Origin: CAKSQF01 sp963628435
GTDB lineage: Bacteria; Bacillota; Clostridia; Oscillospirales; CAG-272
Length of the DNA: 8,654 nt
Assembly: GCA_963628435.1 (NCBI GenBank)
Contig: CAVGEY010000032.1
Location: 1 to 8,654, forward strand
Reading direction: 5' to 3'
The translations under genes and the position numbers were made by a program. Below the pieces are notes generated by a model, which was not told the DNA's origin, did no database searches, and worked only from the letters and a program-made list of their open reading frames with translations. Positions 1-4,332 of this stretch are shown here, piece after piece (positions within the stretch are counted from its first letter, which is position 1; every line of letters begins with the position of its first letter).

Positions 1-58
1 CTACACGCTCAATCCAAAGGATAGCCGAAAATTCATCAAATATCCGCACGGGATATTG
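1..58 (+). repeat. Edge of dispersed intergenic repeat
   Basis: Two pieces of this stretch recur in the gdhA-prs intergenic region. CCAAAGGATAGCCGA at 15-29 reappears at 2652-2666, in both places followed shortly by an AAATTC-like tail and preceded by CTACA. GCACGGGATAT at 46-56, preceded by CAAATATCC, matches the box C copies at 1925-1935, 2109-2119 and, inverted, 2819-2829. The window therefore opens inside another remnant of the same repeat family. No coding potential is seen here. Confidence 0.6.
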
Positions 59-92
59 ATACGGAAATTTTGGCGAAGCCGTTTTGGTTTTT

Positions 93-113
93 GCGGAAAA
101 TTTCCGCTTTTTT
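93..113 (+). terminator. Possible weak terminator hairpin upstream of gdhA
   Basis: GCGGAAA (93-99) and TTTCCGC (101-107) form a perfect inverted repeat, directly followed by six T. Because the centre is tight, the realistic stem is about 5 bp with a 5-nt loop, so it would be weak. It could end a transcript entering from the left before the gdhA promoter. The neighbouring 108-178 stretch is extremely A/T rich, so chance is a real alternative. Confidence 0.35.
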
Positions 114-177
114 CGAAAAAAACAAAAATTTTTTCTATTTGTTCATCAATTTTGTTTATTTTTTTTGATTTTTCCTC

Positions 178-206
178 TTGCATCCGACTGTCATATATGA
201 TATAAT
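178..206 (+). promoter_or_regulatory. gdhA promoter (extended -10)
   Basis: A -35 of TTGCAT (178-183) lies 17 bp before a perfect TATAAT (201-206). TATGA (196-200) just before it gives the Gram-positive TRTGN extended -10. The 60 bp upstream is almost pure A/T with long T runs and could act as an UP element. Transcription should begin near 213, leaving a leader of about 160 nt before gdhA. Confidence 0.75.
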
Positions 207-272
207 ACCGCCATAAAAATTGTGCATCTTGTATCAAAATCAAAAAGACGTTTTTTGTTCATTCCGACATAC

Positions 273-302
273 GGCAAAAAACGCGGACATCCGCCTTTTG
301 CC
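273..302 (+). promoter_or_regulatory. Hairpin in the gdhA leader
   Basis: GGCAAAA (273-279) pairs with TTTTGCC (296-302). Inside it, GCGG (283-286) pairs with CCGC (291-294) around an ACAT loop, with a 3x1 internal bulge between the two stems. This 30-nt structure sits mid-leader, about 75 nt before the start codon. It has no following T run, so it is not itself a terminator. A structural or regulatory role is inferred only. Confidence 0.4.
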
Positions 303-376
303 CGCCGAACGCCGCAGGGGAATATCGAAATCCGCCGCGATACATCATGCAGTCATAAAATAAGGAGGAATTTATT

Positions 377-1726
377 ATGGCAATCACAAACAAATATCTG
401 CTCGGCGTGCTCAAAACGGTGAAAAAACGCGACGCCGGAGAGCCCGAATTCATACAGGCAGTCACCGAAGTGCTCGAATCGCTTGAGCCTGTCGTAAACG
501 CCCGCCCCGAACTTGAGAAAAACGGCATAATCGAACGCATTGTCGAACCCGACCGCTTTATTCAGTTCCGTGTTCCGTGGACAGACGACAAGGGACGCGT
601 TCATGTAAACCGCGGCTACCGCGTTCAGTTCAACTCGGCGATAGGCCCGTATAAAGGCGGTCTGCGCCTGCATCCGTCGGTCAACACCTCGGTAATTAAA
701 TTCCTCGGCTTCGAACAGTGCTTCAAGAACTCGCTGACCACCCTCCCGATGGGCGGTGCAAAGGGCGGTTCCGACTTCGATCCCAAGGGAAAATCGGACA
801 TGGAGATCATGCGTTTCTGCCAGTCGTTTATGACCGAACTTTACCGTCATATCGGGCCGGACACAGACGTTCCCGCAGGCGATATCGGAGTCGGCGGACG
901 CGAAATCGGCTATCTGTTCGGACAGTATAAGAAAATCGCAAACGAATTCACGGGCGTGCTGACCGGCAAGGGACTTGCCTACGGCGGATCGCTCGCGCGT
1001 ACCGAAGCCACAGGCTACGGCCTGCTCTACTACACGGAGGAAATGCTCTCCTGCATGAAGGGCGACAGTGTAAAGGGCAAGACGGTCGTCATTTCGGGCT
1101 CGGGCAATGTCGCAATCTACGCCGCACAGAAAGCCATGACTCTCGGCGGCAAGGTCGTTGCTCTTTCCGATTCGAACGGATATGTCTACGATAAGGACGG
1201 AATCAAACTCGATGTCGTAAAACAGATCAAAGAGGTCGAGAGAGGCCGTATCAAAGAGTATGCCGCGCGTGTTGACGGCGCCGTTTACACCGAGGGATGC
1301 CGCGGAATCTGGACAATCCCCTGCGACATCGCGCTCCCCTGCGCAACACAGAACGAACTTGACAAAACATCTGCCGAAACGCTTATCAAAAACGGCGTAA
1401 TGGCGGTAGCCGAAGGCGCGAATATGCCCTCAACACCCGAAGCGATCGAGGCATTCCAGTCGGCAGGCGTGCTGTTCGCACCCGCGAAAGCATCGAACGC
1501 AGGCGGAGTCGCAACATCCGGACTCGAAATGTGCCAGAACTCGATGCGTTACAGCTGGACATTCGAAGAGGTCGACGCAAAGCTCAAAGGCATCATGGTC
1601 GGAATTTTCCACGCATGCTATGACGCCGCGAAGAAATACGGCAAGGACGGAAATCTCGTTGCGGGCGCGAATATCGCCGGATTCGAGAAGATTGCCGCCG
1701 CAATGCTCGCTCAGGGAATAAACTAA
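377..1726 (+). CDS. gdhA: NADP-type glutamate dehydrogenase
   Basis: Hexameric cytoplasmic enzyme that interconverts 2-oxoglutarate plus ammonium and L-glutamate; the biosynthetic NADP(H) form assimilates ammonium. The 449 residues match the usual length of the E. coli-type small-subunit family. PMGGAKGGSDFDP (124-136) is the active-site signature, with K129 as the expected catalytic lysine. PAGDIGVGGRE (166-176) holds the conserved aspartate D169. GSGNVA (241-246) is the Rossmann dinucleotide loop, and SDS (264-266) fits the NADP-preferring group. EGANMPST (346-353) and the APAKASNAGGVA stretch near 368-379 complete the C-terminal domain. The start is fixed by AAGGAGG (362-368) 8 nt before ATG. 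The gene has its own promoter at 178-206, is monocistronic and converges on prs. No lesion is seen. NADP rather than NAD use is inferred from family resemblance. Confidence 0.97.
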   Translation: MAITNKYLLGVLKTVKKRDAGEPEFIQAVTEVLESLEPVVNARPELEKNGIIERIVEPDRFIQFRVPWTDDKGRVHVNRGYRVQFNSAIGPYKGGLRLHPSVNTSVIKFLGFEQCFKNSLTTLPMGGAKGGSDFDPKGKSDMEIMRFCQSFMTELYRHIGPDTDVPAGDIGVGGREIGYLFGQYKKIANEFTGVLTGKGLAYGGSLARTEATGYGLLYYTEEMLSCMKGDSVKGKTVVISGSGNVAIYAAQKAMTLGGKVVALSDSNGYVYDKDGIKLDVVKQIKEVERGRIKEYAARVDGAVYTEGCRGIWTIPCDIALPCATQNELDKTSAETLIKNGVMAVAEGANMPSTPEAIEAFQSAGVLFAPAKASNAGGVATSGLEMCQNSMRYSWTFEEVDAKLKGIMVGIFHACYDAAKKYGKDGNLVAGANIAGFEKIAAAMLAQGIN

Positions 1727-1733
1727 GACAATT

Positions 1734-1760
1734 TGCAATGTGCAATGTGCAATGTGCAAA
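1734..1760 (+). repeat. Heptamer array after gdhA
   Basis: Three perfect tandem TGCAATG units (1734-1754) and a diverged fourth (TGCAAAC) start 8 nt after the gdhA stop codon. The same heptamer family occurs in inverted orientation at 2773-2813 near the other end of the intergenic region. A lone related unit (AATGTGCAAA) sits at 1861-1870. No function can be read from the sequence. Confidence 0.85.
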
Positions 1761-1761
1761 C

Positions 1762-1850
1762 CCAAAACGCCAAAGGCGTTTTGGCTTAAGTATTTTTCTC
1801 GAACTCCACAGGAGTTCGTTTCGGCAAAGCCGAAAACGAAAAATACCGCG
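1762..1850 (+). repeat. Palindromic module: hairpin plus cloverleaf foldback
   Basis: A perfect 10-bp hairpin (CCAAAACGCC 1762-1771, AAA loop, GGCGTTTTGG 1775-1784) is followed by CTTAAG. Next comes a foldback whose outer stem is TATTTTTC (1791-1798) with GAAAAATA (1838-1845). This encloses two perfect hairpins: CGAACTCC/GGAGTTCG (1800-1818) and TTTCGGC/GCCGAAA (1819-1835). The drawn structure is a three-way junction. CCGC follows, as in related copies. It lies directly after gdhA and may shield or terminate its mRNA. Transcription and folding are inferred. Confidence 0.7.
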
Positions 1851-1957
1851 TTGAATCGAAAATGTGCAAACCCAAATCGGCGTTGCCGATTTGGCTTAGA
1901 TATTTGCCGAATACGGCAAATATCGCACGGGATATAGTGAATTGAAAATACGCGATG

Positions 1958-1986
1958 AAAAAAGGTCGGCTTACGCCGACCTTTTT
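1958..1986. terminator. Bidirectional terminator, repeat copy 1
   Basis: AAAAAA, then GGTCGGC (1964-1970), TTAC loop, GCCGACC (1975-1981), then TTTTT (1982-1986). The 7-bp GC stem with A and T tracts on either side is terminator-shaped on both strands, so it can stop gdhA readthrough and, from the other side, prs readthrough. It is the first canonical terminator after gdhA, about 235 nt past its stop. Confidence 0.75.
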
Positions 1987-2141
1987 GATTTTTTTCGGTA
2001 CACGGGTGAACTTTATCGGGAGCGCGAAAAGAATGCGCAAGCATTCTTTTTGTAAGCAAAATGCCAAAGGCGTTTTGGCTTAGATATTTGCCGAATACGG
2101 CAAATATCGCACGGGATATAGTGAATTGAAAATACGCGATG

Positions 2142-2170
2142 AAAAAAGGTCGGCTTACGCCGACCTTTTT
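2142..2170. terminator. Bidirectional terminator, repeat copy 2
   Basis: Exact second copy of the terminator above, carried by the 184-bp tandem duplication: GGTCGGC 2148-2154, TTAC, GCCGACC 2159-2165, five T 2166-2170. Confidence 0.75.
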
Positions 2171-2300
2171 GATTTTTTTCGGTACACGGGTGAACTTTAT
2201 CGGGAGCGCGAAAAGAATGCGCAAGCATTCTTTTTGTAAGCAAAACGCCAAAGGCGTTTTGGTTTGTCCTGCGGTTTGGTTTTTGTTTTGGACAAAAATC

Positions 2301-2448
2301 TATCCCTCAATCAGCTGCGCCGACAGCTCCCTTTACACAAGGGAGCCTTCGGAAGAATGACGAAAACGAAAAATACCGCTCTATCTCCCAAAAAAGCCTC
2401 CCCTTGTGGTAAGGGGAGGTGCCGACCGTAAGGTCGGCGGAGGGGATA
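2301..2448. repeat. Inverted pair of a CTCCC-hairpin repeat
   Basis: Two diverged copies of one element face opposite ways. The left copy has TATCCCTC at 2301-2308 and the hairpin GCTCCCTT/AAGGGAGC (2326-2346, TACAC loop). The right copy, inverted, has the hairpin CCTCCCCTT/AAGGGGAGG (2397-2419, GTGGT loop), then GCCGACC/GGTCGGC (2421-2438), ending in GGGGATA (2442-2448). Read on the minus strand, the right copy gives TATCCCCTCCGCCGAC and then the CTCCCC hairpin, the same order as the left copy. From memory, similar repeats are common between genes in gut Clostridia; this is unverified. Confidence 0.65.
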
Positions 2449-2451
2449 TAC

Positions 2452-2535
2452 CGAAAACCTTCGGTTTTCGCCTTCAGTATTTGCCTCGAACGACACCGTC
2501 GTTCGTTTTGATAAATCAAAAACGGCAAATACCGC
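2452..2535 (+). repeat. Foldback repeat with cloverleaf arms
   Basis: A hairpin CGAAAACC/GGTTTTCG (2452-2470, TTC loop) precedes an outer stem TATTTGCC (2478-2485) with GGCAAATA (2524-2531). That stem encloses CGAACGAC/GTCGTTCG (2487-2505) and a TTTTGAT/ATCAAAA pair (2506-2521). CCGC follows at 2532-2535, as in the other members. The outer stem is the same as in the 184-bp repeat, but here it carries two internal hairpins. GAAAAATACCGC near 2367-2378 looks like a solo right end. Confidence 0.65.
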
Positions 2536-2610
2536 TTTAGATACAGATACGAAAAATCGGCTTCGCCGAAAAAGACAGGTATAGTTTGACTTATGTGTAG
2601 GTGTAACCGA

Positions 2611-2672
2611 ACAGGCGGGGCGTCGAGGACGTCGCCCCCTACAAGCCGCTACCAAAGGATAGCCGATAAATT
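2611..2672 (+). repeat. GC-rich hairpin plus repeat shared with window start
   Basis: GGGGCG (2617-2622) and CGCCCC (2633-2638) form a GC-rich stem around a 10-nt interior that can itself pair (CGTC/GACG). CTACA (2639-2643) and CCAAAGGATAGCCGA (2652-2666) follow. The latter block, including its CTACA prefix, matches the window edge at 1-29, so this is another dispersed unit. The stretch 2673-2740 shows no recognised feature. Confidence 0.5.
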
Positions 2673-2741
2673 CCGAAAATCGCTCTTTTTTTCAAAGTCT
2701 CCGGTGAGGCGGCAGCCGCAAGATTGTTTATACAAATAAAG

Positions 2742-2769
2742 AAAAGGTCGGCTTTCGCCGACCTTTTTT
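2742..2769. terminator. Bidirectional terminator between gdhA and prs
   Basis: AAAA, GGTCGGC (2746-2752), TTTC loop, GCCGACC (2757-2763), TTTTTT (2764-2769). The stem is identical to the two copies in the tandem repeat, but the loop and flanks differ. On the minus strand it is the first canonical terminator after the prs stop codon (about 155 nt away), with TTTTCTTT as its tail. Confidence 0.75.
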
Positions 2770-2772
2770 CCT

Positions 2773-2813
2773 TAATTGCTAATTGCACATTGCACATTGC
2801 TAATTGCTAATTC
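2773..2813 (-). repeat. Heptamer array on the prs side
   Basis: Tandem heptamers TAATTGC, TAATTGC, ACATTGC, ACATTGC, TAATTGC (2773-2807) and a partial TAATTC. On the minus strand these read GCAATTA and GCAATGT, the same family as the TGCAATG array after gdhA, in the opposite orientation. It lies between the terminator at 2742-2769 and box C at 2819-2829. Confidence 0.85.
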
Positions 2814-2816
2814 AAA

Positions 2817-2914
2817 CTATATCCCGTGCGGTATTTGACGGTTTCGGCGAAGCCGAATAAATGTCGTAAGACATTTAGTCAAATACTTAAGCCAAAACGC
2901 CTTTGGCGTTTTGG
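2817..2914 (-). repeat. Palindromic module, inverted copy, after prs
   Basis: Read from prs outward: hairpin CCAAAACGCC/GGCGTTTTGG (2914-2892), CTTAAG, then a foldback with outer stem GTATTTGAC/GTCAAATAC (2831-2839 with 2878-2886). This encloses TTCGGC/GCCGAA (2843-2857) and TAAATGTC/GACATTTA (2858-2877, GTAA loop). Then come CCGC and GCACGGGATAT (2829-2819). The order matches the modules after gdhA. The hairpin begins 5 nt past the prs stop codon, so it may protect or help terminate the prs mRNA. Confidence 0.7.
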
Positions 2915-2919
2915 GTTTT

Positions 2920-4038
2920 TTATCTTCTTATTTTTCCGTCGGCGACCGCTTTGTCCACATAGCTGTGGATTTTGTTCGCGGGCGAGAGCAGCTCGGAGAG
3001 CGATTCGTCATAGTTGAGCGTATCGATAATCAGCGATACGTACTTGCACATGTTGACCTCGCTGTACCACTCTCTGGCGAGCAGTTCGGGAGTGCGGTAG
3101 ACAAGATTCGTCGTGAAAATCTTGCTTATAATGCCGTCGGCGTATGCCTTGTCGATGTTTTCGAGCCCGTTGCAGAAGAGTCCGAAAGATGCGAATACGA
3201 AAATTCTCGCCGCTCCCATCTCCTTGAGCTTTGCGGCAACCTCGATTACCGAATCGCCCGACGAAATCATATCGTCGACGATGATAACATCCTTGCCCTC
3301 GACATTTTTGCCGAGATATTCGTGCGCCTCAATCGGGTTTCTGCCGTTGACGATTATCGAATAGTTGCGGCGCTTGTAGAACATACCGAGATCGAGCTGA
3401 AGCACCGACGAATAGTAGATTGCGCGGTTCATACCGCCCTCATCGGGGGATACGACACAGATGTCTTCTGCCGAAAGCGACAGGTCAGGCACATTTTTGA
3501 TAAGCGCCTTAATCATCTGATAGGTGCAGCGGATGTTCTCGAATCCCTTGAGCGGGATCGCGTTCTGCACTCTCGCATCATGCGCGTCGAAGGTGATGAT
3601 GTTCGTAACACCCATCGAAACAAGTTCCTGAAGCGCGGTTGCGCAGTCGAGAGACTCGCGGGATGCTCTCTTGTGCTGTCTGCCCTCATAGAGCATCGGC
3701 ATAATAACGTTTATGCGGCGCGCCTTGCCGCCGATTGCGCCGATAATGCGCTTGAGATCGCAGAAATGATCGTCGGGCGACATCGGGACCTGCTGTCCGT
3801 ACATTTTGTAGGTGATTCCGTGATTGAAAACATCGCAGATGATAAAGACATCGTGACCTCTCATCGAGTTGTGGAGAACGCCTTTTGCCTCACCGCTTCC
3901 GAATCTCGGACATTCCGCCTTGATTTCGAAATCGTCGTCCGACCCTCTCCATCTTTTAAGATATGCGCACACCTGATCGGTAAATTCCTCGCATCCTCTC
4001 ATTCCGATTACGCTAAGCGGTCCGTACAGTTCTTTCAT
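2920..4038 (-). CDS. prs: Ribose-phosphate pyrophosphokinase (PRPP synthetase)
   Basis: Makes 5-phosphoribosyl-1-diphosphate from ribose 5-phosphate and ATP, feeding purine, pyrimidine, histidine, tryptophan and NAD synthesis in the cytoplasm. From the ATG at 4038 it has 372 residues, longer than the classical ~315-residue enzyme and typical, as I recall, of a clostridial subgroup. YEGRQHKRASRES (117-129) corresponds to the catalytic YxRQDRK region. FDAHD (150-154) is the metal/ATP-site motif, usually DLHA-like. SPDEGGMNRA (197-206) matches SPDxGGxxRA. VIIVDDMISSGDS (251-263) is the PRPP-binding loop. CPRFGSGEAKG (43-53) and SPDDHF (87-92) are also family-like. A GTG at 4050 is in frame but lies inside the GGGTGA that serves as ribosome binding site for the 4038 ATG. 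Promoter, operator-like palindrome and leader hairpin lie upstream. It converges on gdhA and diverges from the operon at 4333. Confidence 0.95.
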   Translation of the reverse strand: MKELYGPLSVIGMRGCEEFTDQVCAYLKRWRGSDDDFEIKAECPRFGSGEAKGVLHNSMRGHDVFIICDVFNHGITYKMYGQQVPMSPDDHFCDLKRIIGAIGGKARRINVIMPMLYEGRQHKRASRESLDCATALQELVSMGVTNIITFDAHDARVQNAIPLKGFENIRCTYQMIKALIKNVPDLSLSAEDICVVSPDEGGMNRAIYYSSVLQLDLGMFYKRRNYSIIVNGRNPIEAHEYLGKNVEGKDVIIVDDMISSGDSVIEVAAKLKEMGAARIFVFASFGLFCNGLENIDKAYADGIISKIFTTNLVYRTPELLAREWYSEVNMCKYVSLIIDTLNYDESLSELLSPANKIHSYVDKAVADGKIRR

Positions 4039-4046
4039 AAAATCAT

Positions 4047-4052
4047 TCACCC
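4047..4052 (-). promoter_or_regulatory. prs ribosome binding site, decides start
   Basis: On the minus strand GGGTGA lies 8 nt before the ATG at 4038. GGTGA pairs with the 3' end of 16S rRNA, and hslO also uses GGTGA (5341-5345). The in-frame GTG at 4050 overlaps this site and has no good site of its own: the nearest, AAAGGA, is more than 25 nt away. That supports 4038 over 4050. Confidence 0.6.
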
Positions 4053-4110
4053 GTTCATCTGCCAGCCCGAAGGCGGCGATCCTTTCAGCCGATATTGTTA
4101 TTTAATTTTT

Positions 4111-4138
4111 GCTCTTAGGCCATAGGCGGCCGCAGAGC
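4111..4138 (-). promoter_or_regulatory. Hairpin in the prs leader
   Basis: GCTCT/AGAGC (4111-4115 with 4134-4138) and GGCC/GGCC (4118-4121 with 4128-4131) stack around a 2x2 internal loop and a 6-nt terminal loop. It lies just after the predicted prs transcription start, in a leader of about 100 nt. In the prs direction it is followed by A residues, so it is not a terminator there. A role in mRNA stability or control is inferred. Confidence 0.4.
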
Positions 4139-4147
4139 GGTATTATT

Positions 4148-4176
4148 ATGATAACATAAAGCGGCGGCTTTGTAAA
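4148..4176 (-). promoter_or_regulatory. prs promoter (extended -10)
   Basis: On the minus strand TTTACA (4176-4171) is separated by exactly 17 bp from TATCAT (4153-4148). TATGT directly before the -10 gives a TRTGN extension. Transcription should start near 4141. The spacing and three matching elements make this convincing without other data. Confidence 0.75.
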
Positions 4177-4190
4177 GAATATTTTACAAA
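4169..4190. promoter_or_regulatory. Palindrome over prs -35, possible operator
   Basis: TTTGTAAA (4169-4176), GAATAT, TTTACAAA (4183-4190) is a perfect 8-bp inverted repeat with a 6-bp spacer. It covers the prs -35 hexamer completely, where a bound repressor would block RNA polymerase. It resembles but does not fit the Rex box (which has a 4-bp spacer between TGTGAA-like arms) or CcpA sites. No regulator is assigned. It lies about 76 bp upstream of the opposite-strand -35. Confidence 0.45.
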
Positions 4191-4265
4191 AATCGTCGAT
4201 TTTTTCGATTTTTCCCGATTTGCCGATTATAAACGGCATAATTCGGCATCGGTTTGTTAATTTTG

Positions 4266-4294
4266 TTGACATCGCGGCAAATCTGTGCTACAAT
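4266..4294 (+). promoter_or_regulatory. Promoter of the hydroxyacid dehydrogenase-hslO operon
   Basis: A perfect TTGACA (4266-4271), 17-bp spacer and TACAAT (4289-4294), with TGTGC (4284-4288) as TRTGN extension. This is the strongest promoter match in the window. Transcription should start near 4301, giving a leader of about 32 nt. The possible GTG start at 4285 falls inside this promoter and cannot be used from it. Confidence 0.85.
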
Positions 4295-4332
4295 ATGAGA
4301 AAACGGGACAGAGAAGTCGGGGGAGAGCGTTT

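Larger units (their letters stand above)
1890..2262 (+). repeat. 184-bp tandem direct repeat
   Basis: Positions 1890-2061 and 2074-2245 are identical over 172 bp at an offset of 184. After one T/C difference (2062 versus 2246) the match runs on for 16 more bases to 2078/2262. Each unit is packed with hairpins: TATTTGCCG/CGGCAAATA (1901-1922), the GGTCGGC terminator stem (1964-1981), AAAAGAATGC/GCATTCTTTT with a GCAA tetraloop (2027-2050) and CAAAATGCC/GGCGTTTTG (2057-2077). The box GCACGGGATAT lies at 1925-1935 and 2109-2119. Near identity implies a recent duplication or gene conversion. No start codon with a ribosome binding site is seen inside. Confidence 0.95.

Noticed and set aside
1..243. 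80-codon minus-strand open frame at the left edge
   Set aside because: It crosses the gdhA promoter and an A/T-rich tract that yields lysine- and phenylalanine-rich sequence; no ribosome binding site or homology is evident.
353..850. 165-codon minus-strand open frame
   Set aside because: Shadow of gdhA, on the opposite strand over its conserved N-terminal domain.
1430..2251. 273-codon minus-strand open frame containing a repeated peptide
   Set aside because: It runs antisense through the gdhA 3' end and both 184-bp repeat units; the repeated peptide is only the translated tandem duplication, with terminator hairpins inside.
2307..2655. Minus-strand open frames of 73 and 114 codons in the repeat region
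   Set aside because: They translate palindromic repeats; peptides of this kind are known spurious products of intergenic repeats.
1734..2813. CRISPR array
   Set aside because: Repeats are tandem heptamers and a contiguous 184-bp duplication, without regularly spaced direct repeats and unique spacers; no cas gene is present.
1727..2919. Insertion sequence or transposase remnant
   Set aside because: Foldback repeats are present, but no open frame shows transposase motifs and no target-site duplication could be found by eye.
2911..4125. 404-codon open frame on the plus strand
   Set aside because: It lies wholly antisense to prs, whose motifs are unmistakable; the open frame is a by-product of GC-biased codon use, and no family resemblance is seen.
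4169..4190. Rex operator
   Set aside because: Rex sites have TTGTGAA-like arms with a 4-bp spacer; here the arms are TTTGTAAA with a 6-bp spacer, so the assignment is not supported.
4285..4332. Upstream GTG start for the hydroxyacid dehydrogenase
   Set aside because: The codon is inside the predicted -10 region, upstream of the transcription start; GGAG at 4322-4325 fits the ATG at 4333.
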